The notes beneath the pieces are model-generated. The model made no database searches, had not been told where the DNA came from, and was given only the letters and a program-made list of their open reading frames with translations. A program made the translations under genes and the position numbers. Below, one piece after another: positions 27,682-35,406 of a stretch of 64,000 nt of DNA. Within the stretch, counting starts at the first letter, position 1. Each line of letters starts with the position of its first letter. This stretch comes from CAIQPV01 sp964480365 (GTDB taxonomy: Bacteria; Pseudomonadota; Gammaproteobacteria; Burkholderiales; Gallionellaceae): the NCBI GenBank assembly GCA_964480365.1, contig CAYZPM010000002.1, positions 62,001 through 126,000 on the forward strand, written 5' to 3'.

Positions 27682-28653
27682 TCAGCCCTGCCTAAGCAGA
27701 CCGGACAGACGCCGTTCTTCCAGCAAAAGGTCACGGGCGGTCAATGCCTGCATGATGGCTGTTTTGAGTTGGTGGACATACAACGCTTGGCGGCCGATGT
27801 CAGGCCTGGATTCAGCGGTGTTCCAGTACAGGCAAAGAAAACTGTGCACCTGTGCCTCATTGATAGCTTGTGACATTAAGGGTTTGTCAGGATTGCTGCC
27901 AATCAGGATGCGAGCCGCATCAGGCCGGATTTTCTGGAGCTCGCCGAGCAACTGCGTACCATCCATATCCGGCAACATCTGGGCTGTGACGGTCAGGTCG
28001 CAATCGTTATGTTTCACATGTTCCAGCGCATGCCGGGCAGTAGTAAAAGCATCCACCACGAATTTGAAACCATGGCTACCTCCCGCCTCATCAAGTGTGA
28101 TCTCTTGCCGCATTGCGCCATACACACCTTCATAATTTGCATCTTGAATCAGTCCTCGCCTCATCACCGTGAGTGATGCATTGTCACCATCAACCAGAAT
28201 GACGCGGTATATTTTCTGAGTTTTTTGAGGCGTTGAAGGTACGTGAGTCCGGCGATAGAGATTCGCCTGACGGCGGCTCTCCAAAATTACATTACGAAAG
28301 TCCAGTGCTTGTGCAATACAAGATTGCAACTCTGCCTTATCCCAGGGCTTGGCTATGAAACGATATATATGCGTTTCGTTGATGGCGCTGATCAGCGCAT
28401 CCATGTCCGCTTGCCCGCTCAATATAAAACGTGCCGCATCCGGCTGGATATGGCCAAATTGCTTGAGGAACTGGATTCCATTCATGTCTGGCATCATGTA
28501 ATCGGAGATCACAAGGTCGAATGCAACTTCTTTGCTGCGCAACAGTGCATCTTCCGGGTTGTTGAACGTCTCAATCTCGTAATCATTCCTCAACTCGCGA
28601 CGCAACGCATTGAGCACACTTTGCTCATCATCAACCAAGAGTATTCGGTTCAT
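27682..28653 (-). CDS. Double-receiver protein, second receiver degenerate
   Basis: Protein of 323 aa made of two receiver domains. The first (about 1-120) is complete: ILLVDDEQSVLNALRREL, DLVISDYMMPDMNG, IAKPWDKAE. The second (about 145-310) keeps the fold but replaces the acceptor region by DLTVTAQMLPDMDG, with Ala where Asp is expected, and has LYWNTAES in place of the KPW motif, so it cannot be phosphorylated in the normal way. No output domain. Probably a phosphate sink or an adaptor. First gene of the first minus-strand signalling set. Confidence 0.88.
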   Translation of the reverse strand: MNRILLVDDEQSVLNALRRELRNDYEIETFNNPEDALLRSKEVAFDLVISDYMMPDMNGIQFLKQFGHIQPDAARFILSGQADMDALISAINETHIYRFIAKPWDKAELQSCIAQALDFRNVILESRRQANLYRRTHVPSTPQKTQKIYRVILVDGDNASLTVMRRGLIQDANYEGVYGAMRQEITLDEAGGSHGFKFVVDAFTTARHALEHVKHNDCDLTVTAQMLPDMDGTQLLGELQKIRPDAARILIGSNPDKPLMSQAINEAQVHSFLCLYWNTAESRPDIGRQALYVHQLKTAIMQALTARDLLLEERRLSGLLRQG

Positions 28654-29207
28654 AAATTAGCTTTCAACAATTAGCTGGGCGACACTCTGAAAATAGAAAT
28701 GCGGATTCATCCAGGAACGAGCTCGACATTAATATCAGTCGATATTAGTATACTCTCTCAAGCTGGAACATCAATGTGGGCGGTAGTTAGCGATGAAGCC
28801 GGCAGTAGCGTAAGCCGTTGTCAATTGGGCAAGTCGATGGGCAATTGGAGGTTTACTAAAGAGGGTTGATTGCTGTTGATAATGTGTCTTGTACGACGAG
28901 TTTCACCTGCTTGTATTCCGTTGTTAATTGCCAACTTTGAAAGCTCGCCTTAAATTCACGGAATGATTAGACTGGAAATTTGATAGGCTGCCGCGTGTAG
29001 GGTAGAGATGTGGCGCGATGACAGGCTCGGTTTGCCTGTTACCGCTCCTTGCGGTGATCCGAAGGCTTACGTTATTTCGTTGCCTCCATAGCTACTCCGG
29101 TTTTTTCAGGCTTGAGCGTGCCGGGTGGGACTTTCACTCACTGGGAAAACGCCGTCTTTTACGGTGCACACCAGTTCAGACTTTGAATAAATAGCCTTCA
29201 TGCGTTA
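28654..29207 (-). other. Intergenic region, no gene recognised
   Basis: About 550 bp between the double-receiver gene and the MITE. No open frame of convincing length or sequence. The stretch about 29100-29185 can be read on the plus strand as a short peptide (PGGTFTHWENAVFYGAHQ) ending at a stop near 29186, which might be the tail of a decayed gene; I could not identify it. An imperfect palindrome ATATCAGTCGATATTAGTAT lies at about 28733-28752, upstream of the minus-strand set, and may belong to its promoter. Confidence 0.5.
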
Positions 29208-29348
29208 GGGAGCCTCTATAAATCCAATTTTCTAAGTCAGACAAGACGCGATTAAAAAATTGCGACGACGCATATACCTGATATGTTAGGAGTAATTTTT
29301 TATGAGCAACGCAGTATGGCGACGAAAATTGGATTTATAGAGGTTCCC
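29208..29348. mobile_element. 141-bp MITE with 25-bp terminal inverted repeats
   Basis: Terminal inverted repeats of 25 bp at 29208-29232 and 29324-29348 differ at one position (GGGAgCCTC versus GGGAaCCTC on the matching strand, both continuing TATAAATCCAATTTTC). GTTA flanks both sides (29204-29207 and 29349-29352), a 4-bp target-site duplication. The 91-bp interior has no coding capacity and is partly self-complementary (AAAAAATT / AATTTTTT). The TIR style and 4-bp duplication suggest mobilisation by an IS5-type transposase, which is inference. It sits 19 bp from the stop of the PhnD-like gene. Confidence 0.85.
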
Positions 29349-29367
29349 GTTAGACATGTTCTCATGC

Positions 29368-30114
29368 TTACACCATCAGTGTATCCATCAAGTCAACCAT
29401 GAATTCCGCCTCTTCTTTACTGGAGGCATCCCAGGAACTGACGCCGATATCGCGCAGAATTCCGCGTCCCTTTTCATCGTCGGCCATTTTGCATAGTAAC
29501 TGTTGCAGAGCATTCACTTTATCTGCCCATTTTGGGCTGACTAGAAACATATGGTGAATCACATGGATTTGGCTTTTCAGGATGATCCTAAGCTGGTCAC
29601 GTATTAACGGAGACAGGTCATTGAAAGTTTCTGCGAGAATAAACCCGGCATCTACCTCATTTTTAATCAGATCTTTGGCTACCAATACATAATTTTCGCG
29701 GTGTGTGAACTGAACGTCGGTAGCTCCCAAATCGGCCGGCTCCAGCATGATCAAACAAATCATGTTAACTTCCGGATCATCCGTGGAAGAAATACGGACT
29801 CCGGGCCTGAAATCTTCGATCTTGGTCAGCGGGCTTTTCGCATTCACCGCGATGATCGCCTCGTCTGGCCTGGCACTGGGGTGAGCCACAGGAAGAAAGC
29901 CCTTATCCCGCAAGAGTAAAGATGCGTCAAATGGATTGGCGTAGATTATGTCAACCGAATCATCCGCTATCGCTTTGCGGCAGCTTTCGAAACCGTCGAA
30001 AATCTCAAGGTGAATCGCCTCACCAAAGTTCTTTTGCAACCAGGTATTGAATACAAACCAACCAGGTAAGTATTTGTTGTTGAAGTCCGGGCTAATGGTC
30101 ATTAAGTGAGCCAT
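29368..30114 (-). CDS. PhnD-like phosphonate/phosphite binding protein, no signal peptide
   Basis: Protein of 248 aa with the fold of PhnD-type substrate-binding proteins: SCRKAIADDSVDIIYANPFD, DKGFLPVAHPSA, SSTDDPEVNM, VDAGFILAETFNDL and LVSPKWADKVNAL. It begins MAHLMTISPDFNN directly, without a signal peptide or lipobox, and no permease or ATPase genes are near, so it is unlikely to serve an ABC importer. AAAAGGAAT precedes the ATG. It ends the Roadblock/kinase-GTPase gene set and may be a cytoplasmic ligand sensor for it. The ligand is unknown. Confidence 0.8.
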   Translation of the reverse strand: MAHLMTISPDFNNKYLPGWFVFNTWLQKNFGEAIHLEIFDGFESCRKAIADDSVDIIYANPFDASLLLRDKGFLPVAHPSARPDEAIIAVNAKSPLTKIEDFRPGVRISSTDDPEVNMICLIMLEPADLGATDVQFTHRENYVLVAKDLIKNEVDAGFILAETFNDLSPLIRDQLRIILKSQIHVIHHMFLVSPKWADKVNALQQLLCKMADDEKGRGILRDIGVSSWDASSKEEAEFMVDLMDTLMV

Positions 30115-30141
30115 GTCAATATTCCTTTTGCGACGTTAACG

Positions 30142-30618
30142 CTATAGCAGCGTCTTGTAAAGTGCGGACATTTCTTCAACTTTCCGGCGTGACGGCTTGC
30201 GCCGAACTGAGGTGTAGCCGACAATCTTGCCGTCTCGAATATTAGGGACTACGGTCGCGTAAACCCAGTAATAAGCGCCATCTTTGCGTAGATTTTTGAC
30301 CCAACCGTGCCACTTCACGCCCTTGGAGATCGTATCCCACAGCCCCTTGAATGCCACGGCAGGCATATCGGGGTGGCGCAATATATAGTGATCCTCGCCG
30401 ACCAACTCCTCTTCTGAGTAACCCGACATTTCAACGAACGCCTGGTTGGTATGGATAATAATTCCTGCCGGATCGGTACTAGAGACAATCAGTTTGCCTT
30501 CCGGGAAATCCACCTCGCGATCCACCAAATATATCTTGCGGCTGAAGCCATCATAATAAGTCAGGGTGCGTTCCTCGCCGGTATACCCATTGAGGTCTTC
30601 GAGAGTCATGTCTCTCAT
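30142..30618 (-). CDS. Aer-type PAS domain protein
   Basis: Stand-alone PAS domain of 158 aa resembling the FAD-binding PAS of the aerotaxis receptor Aer: IHTNQAFVEMSGYSEEELVG, YILRHPDMPAVAFKGLW, GWVKNLRKDGAYYWVYATV and GKIVGYTSVRRKPSR. No transmembrane segment, HAMP or signalling domain follows, so the signal must go to a partner. GGAGCTCACC stands directly before the ATG. It lies between the PhnD-like (27 bp) and Roadblock (12 bp) genes. Flavin binding is plausible by homology, not shown. Confidence 0.85.
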   Translation of the reverse strand: MRDMTLEDLNGYTGEERTLTYYDGFSRKIYLVDREVDFPEGKLIVSSTDPAGIIIHTNQAFVEMSGYSEEELVGEDHYILRHPDMPAVAFKGLWDTISKGVKWHGWVKNLRKDGAYYWVYATVVPNIRDGKIVGYTSVRRKPSRRKVEEMSALYKTLL

Positions 30619-30630
30619 GGTGAGCTCCTG

Positions 30631-30993
30631 TTATATTAGTTTGGCAAGGCTCGCTGCGGCCCGACGCGCATCCAGGAAAATCAGTCCCAGTTTGGCGCTT
30701 GGGCGTGCCAGCACAGACAATACAGCATCCGGCCCAGCATGGATCATCAAGATGTAACCGTCCTTACCCTTGACCATTACCTGTTCCAGCGCACCACAGC
30801 CAAGTTCGGATGAACTGCGATCTCCCAGTGAAAGCATTGCGGCATTCATCGCCCCGACCCGGTCCTCGTCCAGAGTTGCTGGCAACAGACTGGCGATGAT
30901 CAGACCATCCGTAGAAATCACAGCTGACGCCGTGACATCGACTGAACTTCCGTTCAGATCGCTCAGTAGAGACAGTATCATTTCCTCACGCAT
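30631..30993 (-). CDS. Roadblock/LC7 domain protein
   Basis: Single Roadblock/LC7 domain of 120 aa: ASAVISTDGLIIASLLP, GAMNAAMLSLGDRSSSELG, LEQVMVKGKDGYILMIHAGPDAVLSVL. This fold (MglB, dynein light chain) binds and regulates Ras/MglA-type GTPases. A GTPase domain is encoded about 700 bp upstream in the same gene set, which makes a regulatory pair likely. AAGGAG lies at a proper distance from the ATG. Confidence 0.9.
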   Translation of the reverse strand: MREEMILSLLSDLNGSSVDVTASAVISTDGLIIASLLPATLDEDRVGAMNAAMLSLGDRSSSELGCGALEQVMVKGKDGYILMIHAGPDAVLSVLARPSAKLGLIFLDARRAAASLAKLI

Positions 30994-31059
30994 ATCAATA
31001 ACTCCTTAAATTCCCTTAAATAATATTGACATAGCAAGCCACGCATCCACTCACGAATT

Positions 31060-31692
31060 CTATGAGTAACGCCTGGCTAGCCACCATATCAAGTCGGTAA
31101 AACTCTCCTGATTAAATGATGGTTCACCCGCAACCACCAGCACAAAAGTCTGCATGGAAATCTGCAACGGCCAAAACCCAAGCTGACCAAATCCGGCTGC
31201 ATCCACGGCTGCCCACCCTGTCGCATTGATACGCAAGTTATTACGAACGAGAGGCCGATGGCGTTGCTGGATGGTGACGACGTCGGCCGCAAGCACAGAA
31301 AGTTCTTCGGCAACCTCATGTGCAAAGCCTTCGTTGGCCAAGTGGAACCCTTGGGCATCCGCCAACAAAGCTCGTCCCTCTCCAGAAAGTCGTCCCAACA
31401 ATTGCGGAACATCGCGCTCCATGTTGAGATCGGGTGCCTTTCTGGACTCGCTTTTTCCGCAAACCCAGCCAATTTCCTGTACGCGAAAAAGCAACTCAAG
31501 TGCACCGGCTGCATTTTCCTGAGGGCAAAGACGTTGCAGTTCTGACTCCACCATCAACGGCGTCTGAGTCATATTCAGCAACGCGTTTAGCAAATTTTGC
31601 CCAGGGTCATCTGATGCGCCAGTGGCGGCATGGAAAGCACCGGCAGGAGTGACTGTCGCATAAGCGCCGGATATCAAAGCATACTCAGACAT
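31060..31692 (-). CDS. Uncharacterised 210-aa protein of the kinase-GTPase gene set
   Basis: Not recognised. 210 aa, soluble, helical N-terminal half (QNLLNALLNMTQTPLMVESELQRL might be a winged-helix-like region: ALELLFRVQEIGWV) and a C-terminal half with a beta-alpha pattern (RALLADAQGFHLAN, FVLVVAGEPSFN) that could be a diverged Roadblock-like fold. The ATG at 31692 lies inside the end of the kinase-GTPase gene (8-bp overlap), so translation is probably coupled and the products may bind each other. Confidence in the gene is good, in any function low. Confidence 0.75.
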   Translation of the reverse strand: MSEYALISGAYATVTPAGAFHAATGASDDPGQNLLNALLNMTQTPLMVESELQRLCPQENAAGALELLFRVQEIGWVCGKSESRKAPDLNMERDVPQLLGRLSGEGRALLADAQGFHLANEGFAHEVAEELSVLAADVVTIQQRHRPLVRNNLRINATGWAAVDAAGFGQLGFWPLQISMQTFVLVVAGEPSFNQESFTDLIWWLARRYS

Positions 31693-33205
31693 TGTAATCT
31701 TGCACACCAGGGTCAATTGAACAGAGTAAAGCTTGCACCAAAGCAACCATATCGCTCTTGCTACGTGCATCCACCTCAAACACGGGTGGGTTAATTCGGA
31801 GTTGACGCTTTTCGTCAAGGAGAATGCGGTAATAATCCTCGATCGTTGGAATAGATGGACCAGAATGTTTGGATAAGAAATTGACTCCGATGACTACCTT
31901 CGTTTTCTTTATCATATCCCCAAACCCCTTGAGATAGAACTCCAAGTCGTCCAAAGGGGATTTCCTGGAATTGTCTATCAGGAGAACCAACCCCAAAGCA
32001 CCCTTTTGCAAAATTTCCCACATGAAGTCGAATCGTTCCTGACCCGGAGTTCCGTATAGGTGTATTCGCTCCATATCGCTAATTTTCATTATACCATAGT
32101 CCATTGCCACAGTAGTGGCATTTTTCTTAAAGCGTGTCATATCGGAGGCTTGCTGGTCGGTACTAATAACAGGAGTATCACTTAACACTGACACCGCCGT
32201 TGTTTTTCCTGCGCCAACCGGCCCGGCAAAAATAATTTTGTGATTGCGCACGGCTTGCCTGGGCTTGTAGGGAAATCCCGCTGAAGCCACTGAAATATCC
32301 GATGCCGCAGCGTTCAACTTGGCATGCAGGCTTTCGAGCATTTGCCCGGCTGTCTGCGGACGCTTGTCCTCCCGGATAGCCATCGCCCAGTCTATGGTTT
32401 GCAACAATGACGGACTATATTTTCCTTTACCAATCTCGGTTGCGGGCGGCAAAGGATCAGGTTCGCCGCGATGCACAGCGCTCCGGCGGCTAACCGCATC
32501 CATTGGGGAATGCCCTGCAATGCAGCGATAAATAGTGGCCCCCACAGCATACAGGTCTGACCATGGCCCTTGTAAGCCGCCTTGCACATACTGTTCAACA
32601 GGAGCATATCCCGGAGTCAACACACATATGCCGGTCTGGCCAGTGGAGCCGAACTCCAGCCGTGCTGCACCGAAATCCAGCAATATGGGCGTACCATCGT
32701 GACGAATATAGATATTGCCGGGCTTGATGTCGCGATGCAGGTATTTTTTGCCATGCACGTTGCGCAACCCATCAAGGATTGGAATAAAGATCGCCCGCAG
32801 ACGTTCTTCGTCCAGCGCCTCTTTCTCAGTTTTAAGTAAGTTACTCAGACTTCTGCCGTCTTCATAATCCATCACGAAATACGCAGTGCCATTTGAGGAA
32901 AAGTAGCGCGACACCCTGACGATATTGGGATGCTTGAATTGCGCTAGCACGCGGGCTTCTTCTATAAAGGCATCGAGTCCGAACTGATAGAGTTCCGCAT
33001 CTTCTCCGGGCTTTAGTTTGACCGATGCTTCTTCACGCGTAACCAGTCCCGCAGGGCAATACTCCTTAATGGCGACAGGCACCTTGAGATTGTTATCCCA
33101 GCCTTGGTAGGTAATCCCGAAAGCGCCTGCCCCCAGCACCCGCTCCAGTCGGTACTCCTGCAGGTCAAACCCCGCTGGCAAAAAAACGTTTTGCGTATTG
33201 CTCAT
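31685..33205 (-). CDS. Ser/Thr protein kinase fused to Ras-like GTPase domain
   Basis: Fusion of 506 aa. Residues about 20-290 form a Hanks-type kinase with all key residues: glycine loop GAGAFG (25-30), Lys47 in AIK, catalytic HRDIKPGN (157-164, Asp159) and DFG (177-179). Residues about 322-500 form a small GTPase of the COG2229 / MglA-like sort: P-loop GPVGAGKT (328-335), G2-like TTVAMDYG, G3 GTPGQERF (385-392). The G4 motif is VNFLSK instead of NKxD, so guanine specificity is doubtful. No transmembrane anchor or PASTA domain. Start overlaps the upstream gene stop (ATGA). The kinase may be controlled by its own GTPase, in turn by the Roadblock protein. Confidence 0.92.
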   Translation of the reverse strand: MSNTQNVFLPAGFDLQEYRLERVLGAGAFGITYQGWDNNLKVPVAIKEYCPAGLVTREEASVKLKPGEDAELYQFGLDAFIEEARVLAQFKHPNIVRVSRYFSSNGTAYFVMDYEDGRSLSNLLKTEKEALDEERLRAIFIPILDGLRNVHGKKYLHRDIKPGNIYIRHDGTPILLDFGAARLEFGSTGQTGICVLTPGYAPVEQYVQGGLQGPWSDLYAVGATIYRCIAGHSPMDAVSRRSAVHRGEPDPLPPATEIGKGKYSPSLLQTIDWAMAIREDKRPQTAGQMLESLHAKLNAAASDISVASAGFPYKPRQAVRNHKIIFAGPVGAGKTTAVSVLSDTPVISTDQQASDMTRFKKNATTVAMDYGIMKISDMERIHLYGTPGQERFDFMWEILQKGALGLVLLIDNSRKSPLDDLEFYLKGFGDMIKKTKVVIGVNFLSKHSGPSIPTIEDYYRILLDEKRQLRINPPVFEVDARSKSDMVALVQALLCSIDPGVQDYNV

Positions 33206-34437
33206 GACAACAACTTCCTCAAATGACGCATCATGCGGCCCAATAGCTTGCGATTTGTATGTTCGGGTGGTGTGTCCGGTGGCTCCAACAGGTAATCGCT
33301 GTTACGGCTGGCCCCGCCCATTAGCCCTATCGTATAGGCAGCACTATAATAGGTAAAGACATGACGTTGAGGGATGCCCAGCGCTTCTGCGGCGCGCACC
33401 AGCAACATGGGCTGATCCGCCAACAACGCCGAGATGCGCATAGCGTTTGGAAGTTCTAACAATCGTGTCAGGTTAGGCCAGTGCCGCAGGTATACGCGTT
33501 CCTGCAATCGCGTATCTTGAGGAAGTTTGCCGCAGTAGGTCCAAACTGCTATTTTCCAGAGCATTCCTTCTTTGGCAACGGTCAAAGGATCGTCCATATC
33601 CGGTAAAAGGTCGGGTTCCAGCTTTAATTCGAAGGAGTTTTCGGAAAATGTATATGCACATAGGCATTGCAAAAGGTCATCCTTGATCTTCAAGCTGGAG
33701 AACTGTTGCCCAGGATACAGCACAAACAACTGTTTCTGTTTCAGACTGATGGTCACTGGCACCTGCTGGCGCTCGGATTCCGATATTGCATGCAGCACAA
33801 CTCCGAGCAACCGGTTATCTATTGGCATCAAGATGCTCGAAACCTGCTCCGGATTTTCGCAATCAATATCTTCAGCATCTCCACACACTTCCTTGAAGTC
33901 TCTGCGCGGAGTTGACGGCTGTTCCAAAGGTTTGGTAATCGAATCTTCCAAGTCCTCTGCAAGCACCGGCATTGTTTGCGTACTTGGCTCATCCGACTGT
34001 ATTGAAGCTGTTTGAACCTCTACTACGTTGGCAACAGAAACCGTTGTTGGAGTTGTATCGGCTGGGGCTATTTTCGCGCCTATTTTTGGCTTTTTTTCGG
34101 ATTGTCCTCGCGAGACATCATTCGCCACACGCTCCACGGCAGCACGAAACTCATTCACCTTGATGGGTTTGACCAGAACTGCATAGGCATTCGGAACTTC
34201 TATCGCTTTGACGGATAGTACGATTGAAGGACGACCGGGGTTTTTGTTCCGGTATTCTTCCCACTGGGCTTGTGCGCCAACTCCATCCAGATCGACGATT
34301 ACCGCTGAGGCCGAGAAACCATCGGAAAACTCGCAAATACCTTTTATTGGGCCATCAAATATCATGGCCAAAGTATCGCGCAGACGCTGATTGGCGCCGA
34401 TAAGATCAACTTTAACGGGAGTATTGACCTGACTCAT
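33202..34437 (-). CDS. Uncharacterised protein with degenerate receiver-like N-terminus
   Basis: Protein of 411 aa, not recognised as a family. Residues about 1-115 look like a diverged receiver (VKVDLIGANQRLRDTLAMIF, AVIVDLDG at the acceptor position, VLVKPIKVNEF with the conserved Lys-Pro). A low-complexity linker rich in Pro, Thr, Val and Glu (about 115-195) leads to a C-terminal domain (about 205-390) with LWKIAVWTYCGKLPQ and LRHWPNLTRLLELPNAMRIS, which resembles effector domains of betaproteobacterial cytoplasmic regulators. Overlaps the kinase-GTPase start by 4 bp and follows the 229-aa gene by 2 bp, so it is surely part of the same operon. Confidence 0.8.
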   Translation of the reverse strand: MSQVNTPVKVDLIGANQRLRDTLAMIFDGPIKGICEFSDGFSASAVIVDLDGVGAQAQWEEYRNKNPGRPSIVLSVKAIEVPNAYAVLVKPIKVNEFRAAVERVANDVSRGQSEKKPKIGAKIAPADTTPTTVSVANVVEVQTASIQSDEPSTQTMPVLAEDLEDSITKPLEQPSTPRRDFKEVCGDAEDIDCENPEQVSSILMPIDNRLLGVVLHAISESERQQVPVTISLKQKQLFVLYPGQQFSSLKIKDDLLQCLCAYTFSENSFELKLEPDLLPDMDDPLTVAKEGMLWKIAVWTYCGKLPQDTRLQERVYLRHWPNLTRLLELPNAMRISALLADQPMLLVRAAEALGIPQRHVFTYYSAAYTIGLMGGASRNSDYLLEPPDTPPEHTNRKLLGRMMRHLRKLLS

Positions 34438-34439
34438 GG

Positions 34440-35129
34440 CTAAATACCCAATGACCCCATCAACTCATTCCAAAGCTTGCGCGCTTCCGCATCTAATGGC
34501 CCCAGATTGGCAAGCATGCGTACCGCCGCCTCACTGTTGCGCGACCGACGGTAGATTTCATGCAATTCTGATGTCAGCTCCAGATTGCCGGGATCTTCCG
34601 GCAGTGCCTGCTCAAGCAATGACTGAGCAAGCTCAACCTGACCTTCTTCCAGATATTCATGCACTTCCTCCAACAGGCTTTTTTCCACCTTATTAAAGGA
34701 TGGACGAATTCGGCTGACCAGCGGAAGATTATTTGAGGAATCAGGCGAATCCGTTACCTCTTCAAATTTCTCGCGCAGTGCCTGAATCTGTGATGGCGTC
34801 AGAACTGCGCCGCACCTTTCCAGCAAATCTGCACGCAGATCCGCCCCCTTGTTTCCGAGGGTTGCGAAAATATCCGTTAAGGCCGTATATACAAGATCCG
34901 AGCGATTGTCGGAGCGTGCCAGCAGGATTCTATGAACATGGGAAAGAAGATCGCGCTTGTGCTTGCTGACATGATAGTGCAGAAAATTAAGATAACGCCG
35001 ACGTAAGGCGGGTGTAGAAAAATGAGGACAAAGATCGTTGCCACAGTCAAAGAAGGTGGGTTCCCATTCTTCATGAAGAGAACCCTCTGACTTGCTACCT
35101 GCACTTCGCACCAAAGTTTCGATAGTCAT
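34440..35129 (-). CDS. Uncharacterised helical protein with FimV-like C-terminus
   Basis: Protein of 229 aa. The N-terminal half (about 20-130) is helical and has two cysteines (FFDCGNDLCPHFS). The C-terminal 80 residues contain LLEEVHEYLEEGQVELAQSL and LEQALPEDPGNLELTSELHE, a tetratricopeptide-like arrangement reminiscent of the FimV C-terminal motif. Likely a protein-interaction adaptor. The ATG overlaps the receiver-stub stop (ATGA) and its stop is 2 bp before the next gene. Confidence 0.78.
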   Translation of the reverse strand: MTIETLVRSAGSKSEGSLHEEWEPTFFDCGNDLCPHFSTPALRRRYLNFLHYHVSKHKRDLLSHVHRILLARSDNRSDLVYTALTDIFATLGNKGADLRADLLERCGAVLTPSQIQALREKFEEVTDSPDSSNNLPLVSRIRPSFNKVEKSLLEEVHEYLEEGQVELAQSLLEQALPEDPGNLELTSELHEIYRRSRNSEAAVRMLANLGPLDAEARKLWNELMGSLGI

Positions 35130-35335
35130 ACTAAACCCCCATAAAGATCAACAAAATTGGATCGCAAGCCCAGCGTGGATGCCACCCTGGGAATCACCAT
35201 GCCGAAGCCGTCATTACGAAAAATCTCCCGTGCCTGGCTGCCTGAGGCATCCTTAATCACCTTGATGTCGGCGAACAGTTGTCTCAACTCATCGCGTTCG
35301 ATGGAGTATTCATCGGCGATCAGTAATCGGATCAT
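35126..35335 (-). CDS. Short receiver-like protein (69 aa)
   Basis: The product begins IRLLIADEYSIERDELRQLF, a clear match to the first strand and helix of a response-regulator receiver, but it ends after 69 residues. It lacks the central acceptor Asp segment and the Lys strand. AAGGAGAG stands 5 bp before the ATG at 35335 and the stop overlaps the next ATG, so it looks translated and coupled rather than a random fragment. Either a decayed receiver kept as a translational leader or a mini-protein with its own role. Confidence 0.65.
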   Translation of the reverse strand: MIRLLIADEYSIERDELRQLFADIKVIKDASGSQAREIFRNDGFGMVIPRVASTLGLRSNFVDLYGGLV

Positions 35336-35406
35336 TGAAACTCTCCTTATTTTACACAGTGTGATATTTACCATTGGTTCATTTCGTCCGGTTTAGGTTC
35401 AATCGG

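Noticed and set aside
28980..29190. Possible remnant of a transposase or other gene before the MITE
   Set aside because: Short peptide-like stretches can be read, but there is no continuous frame and I could not link them to a known family.
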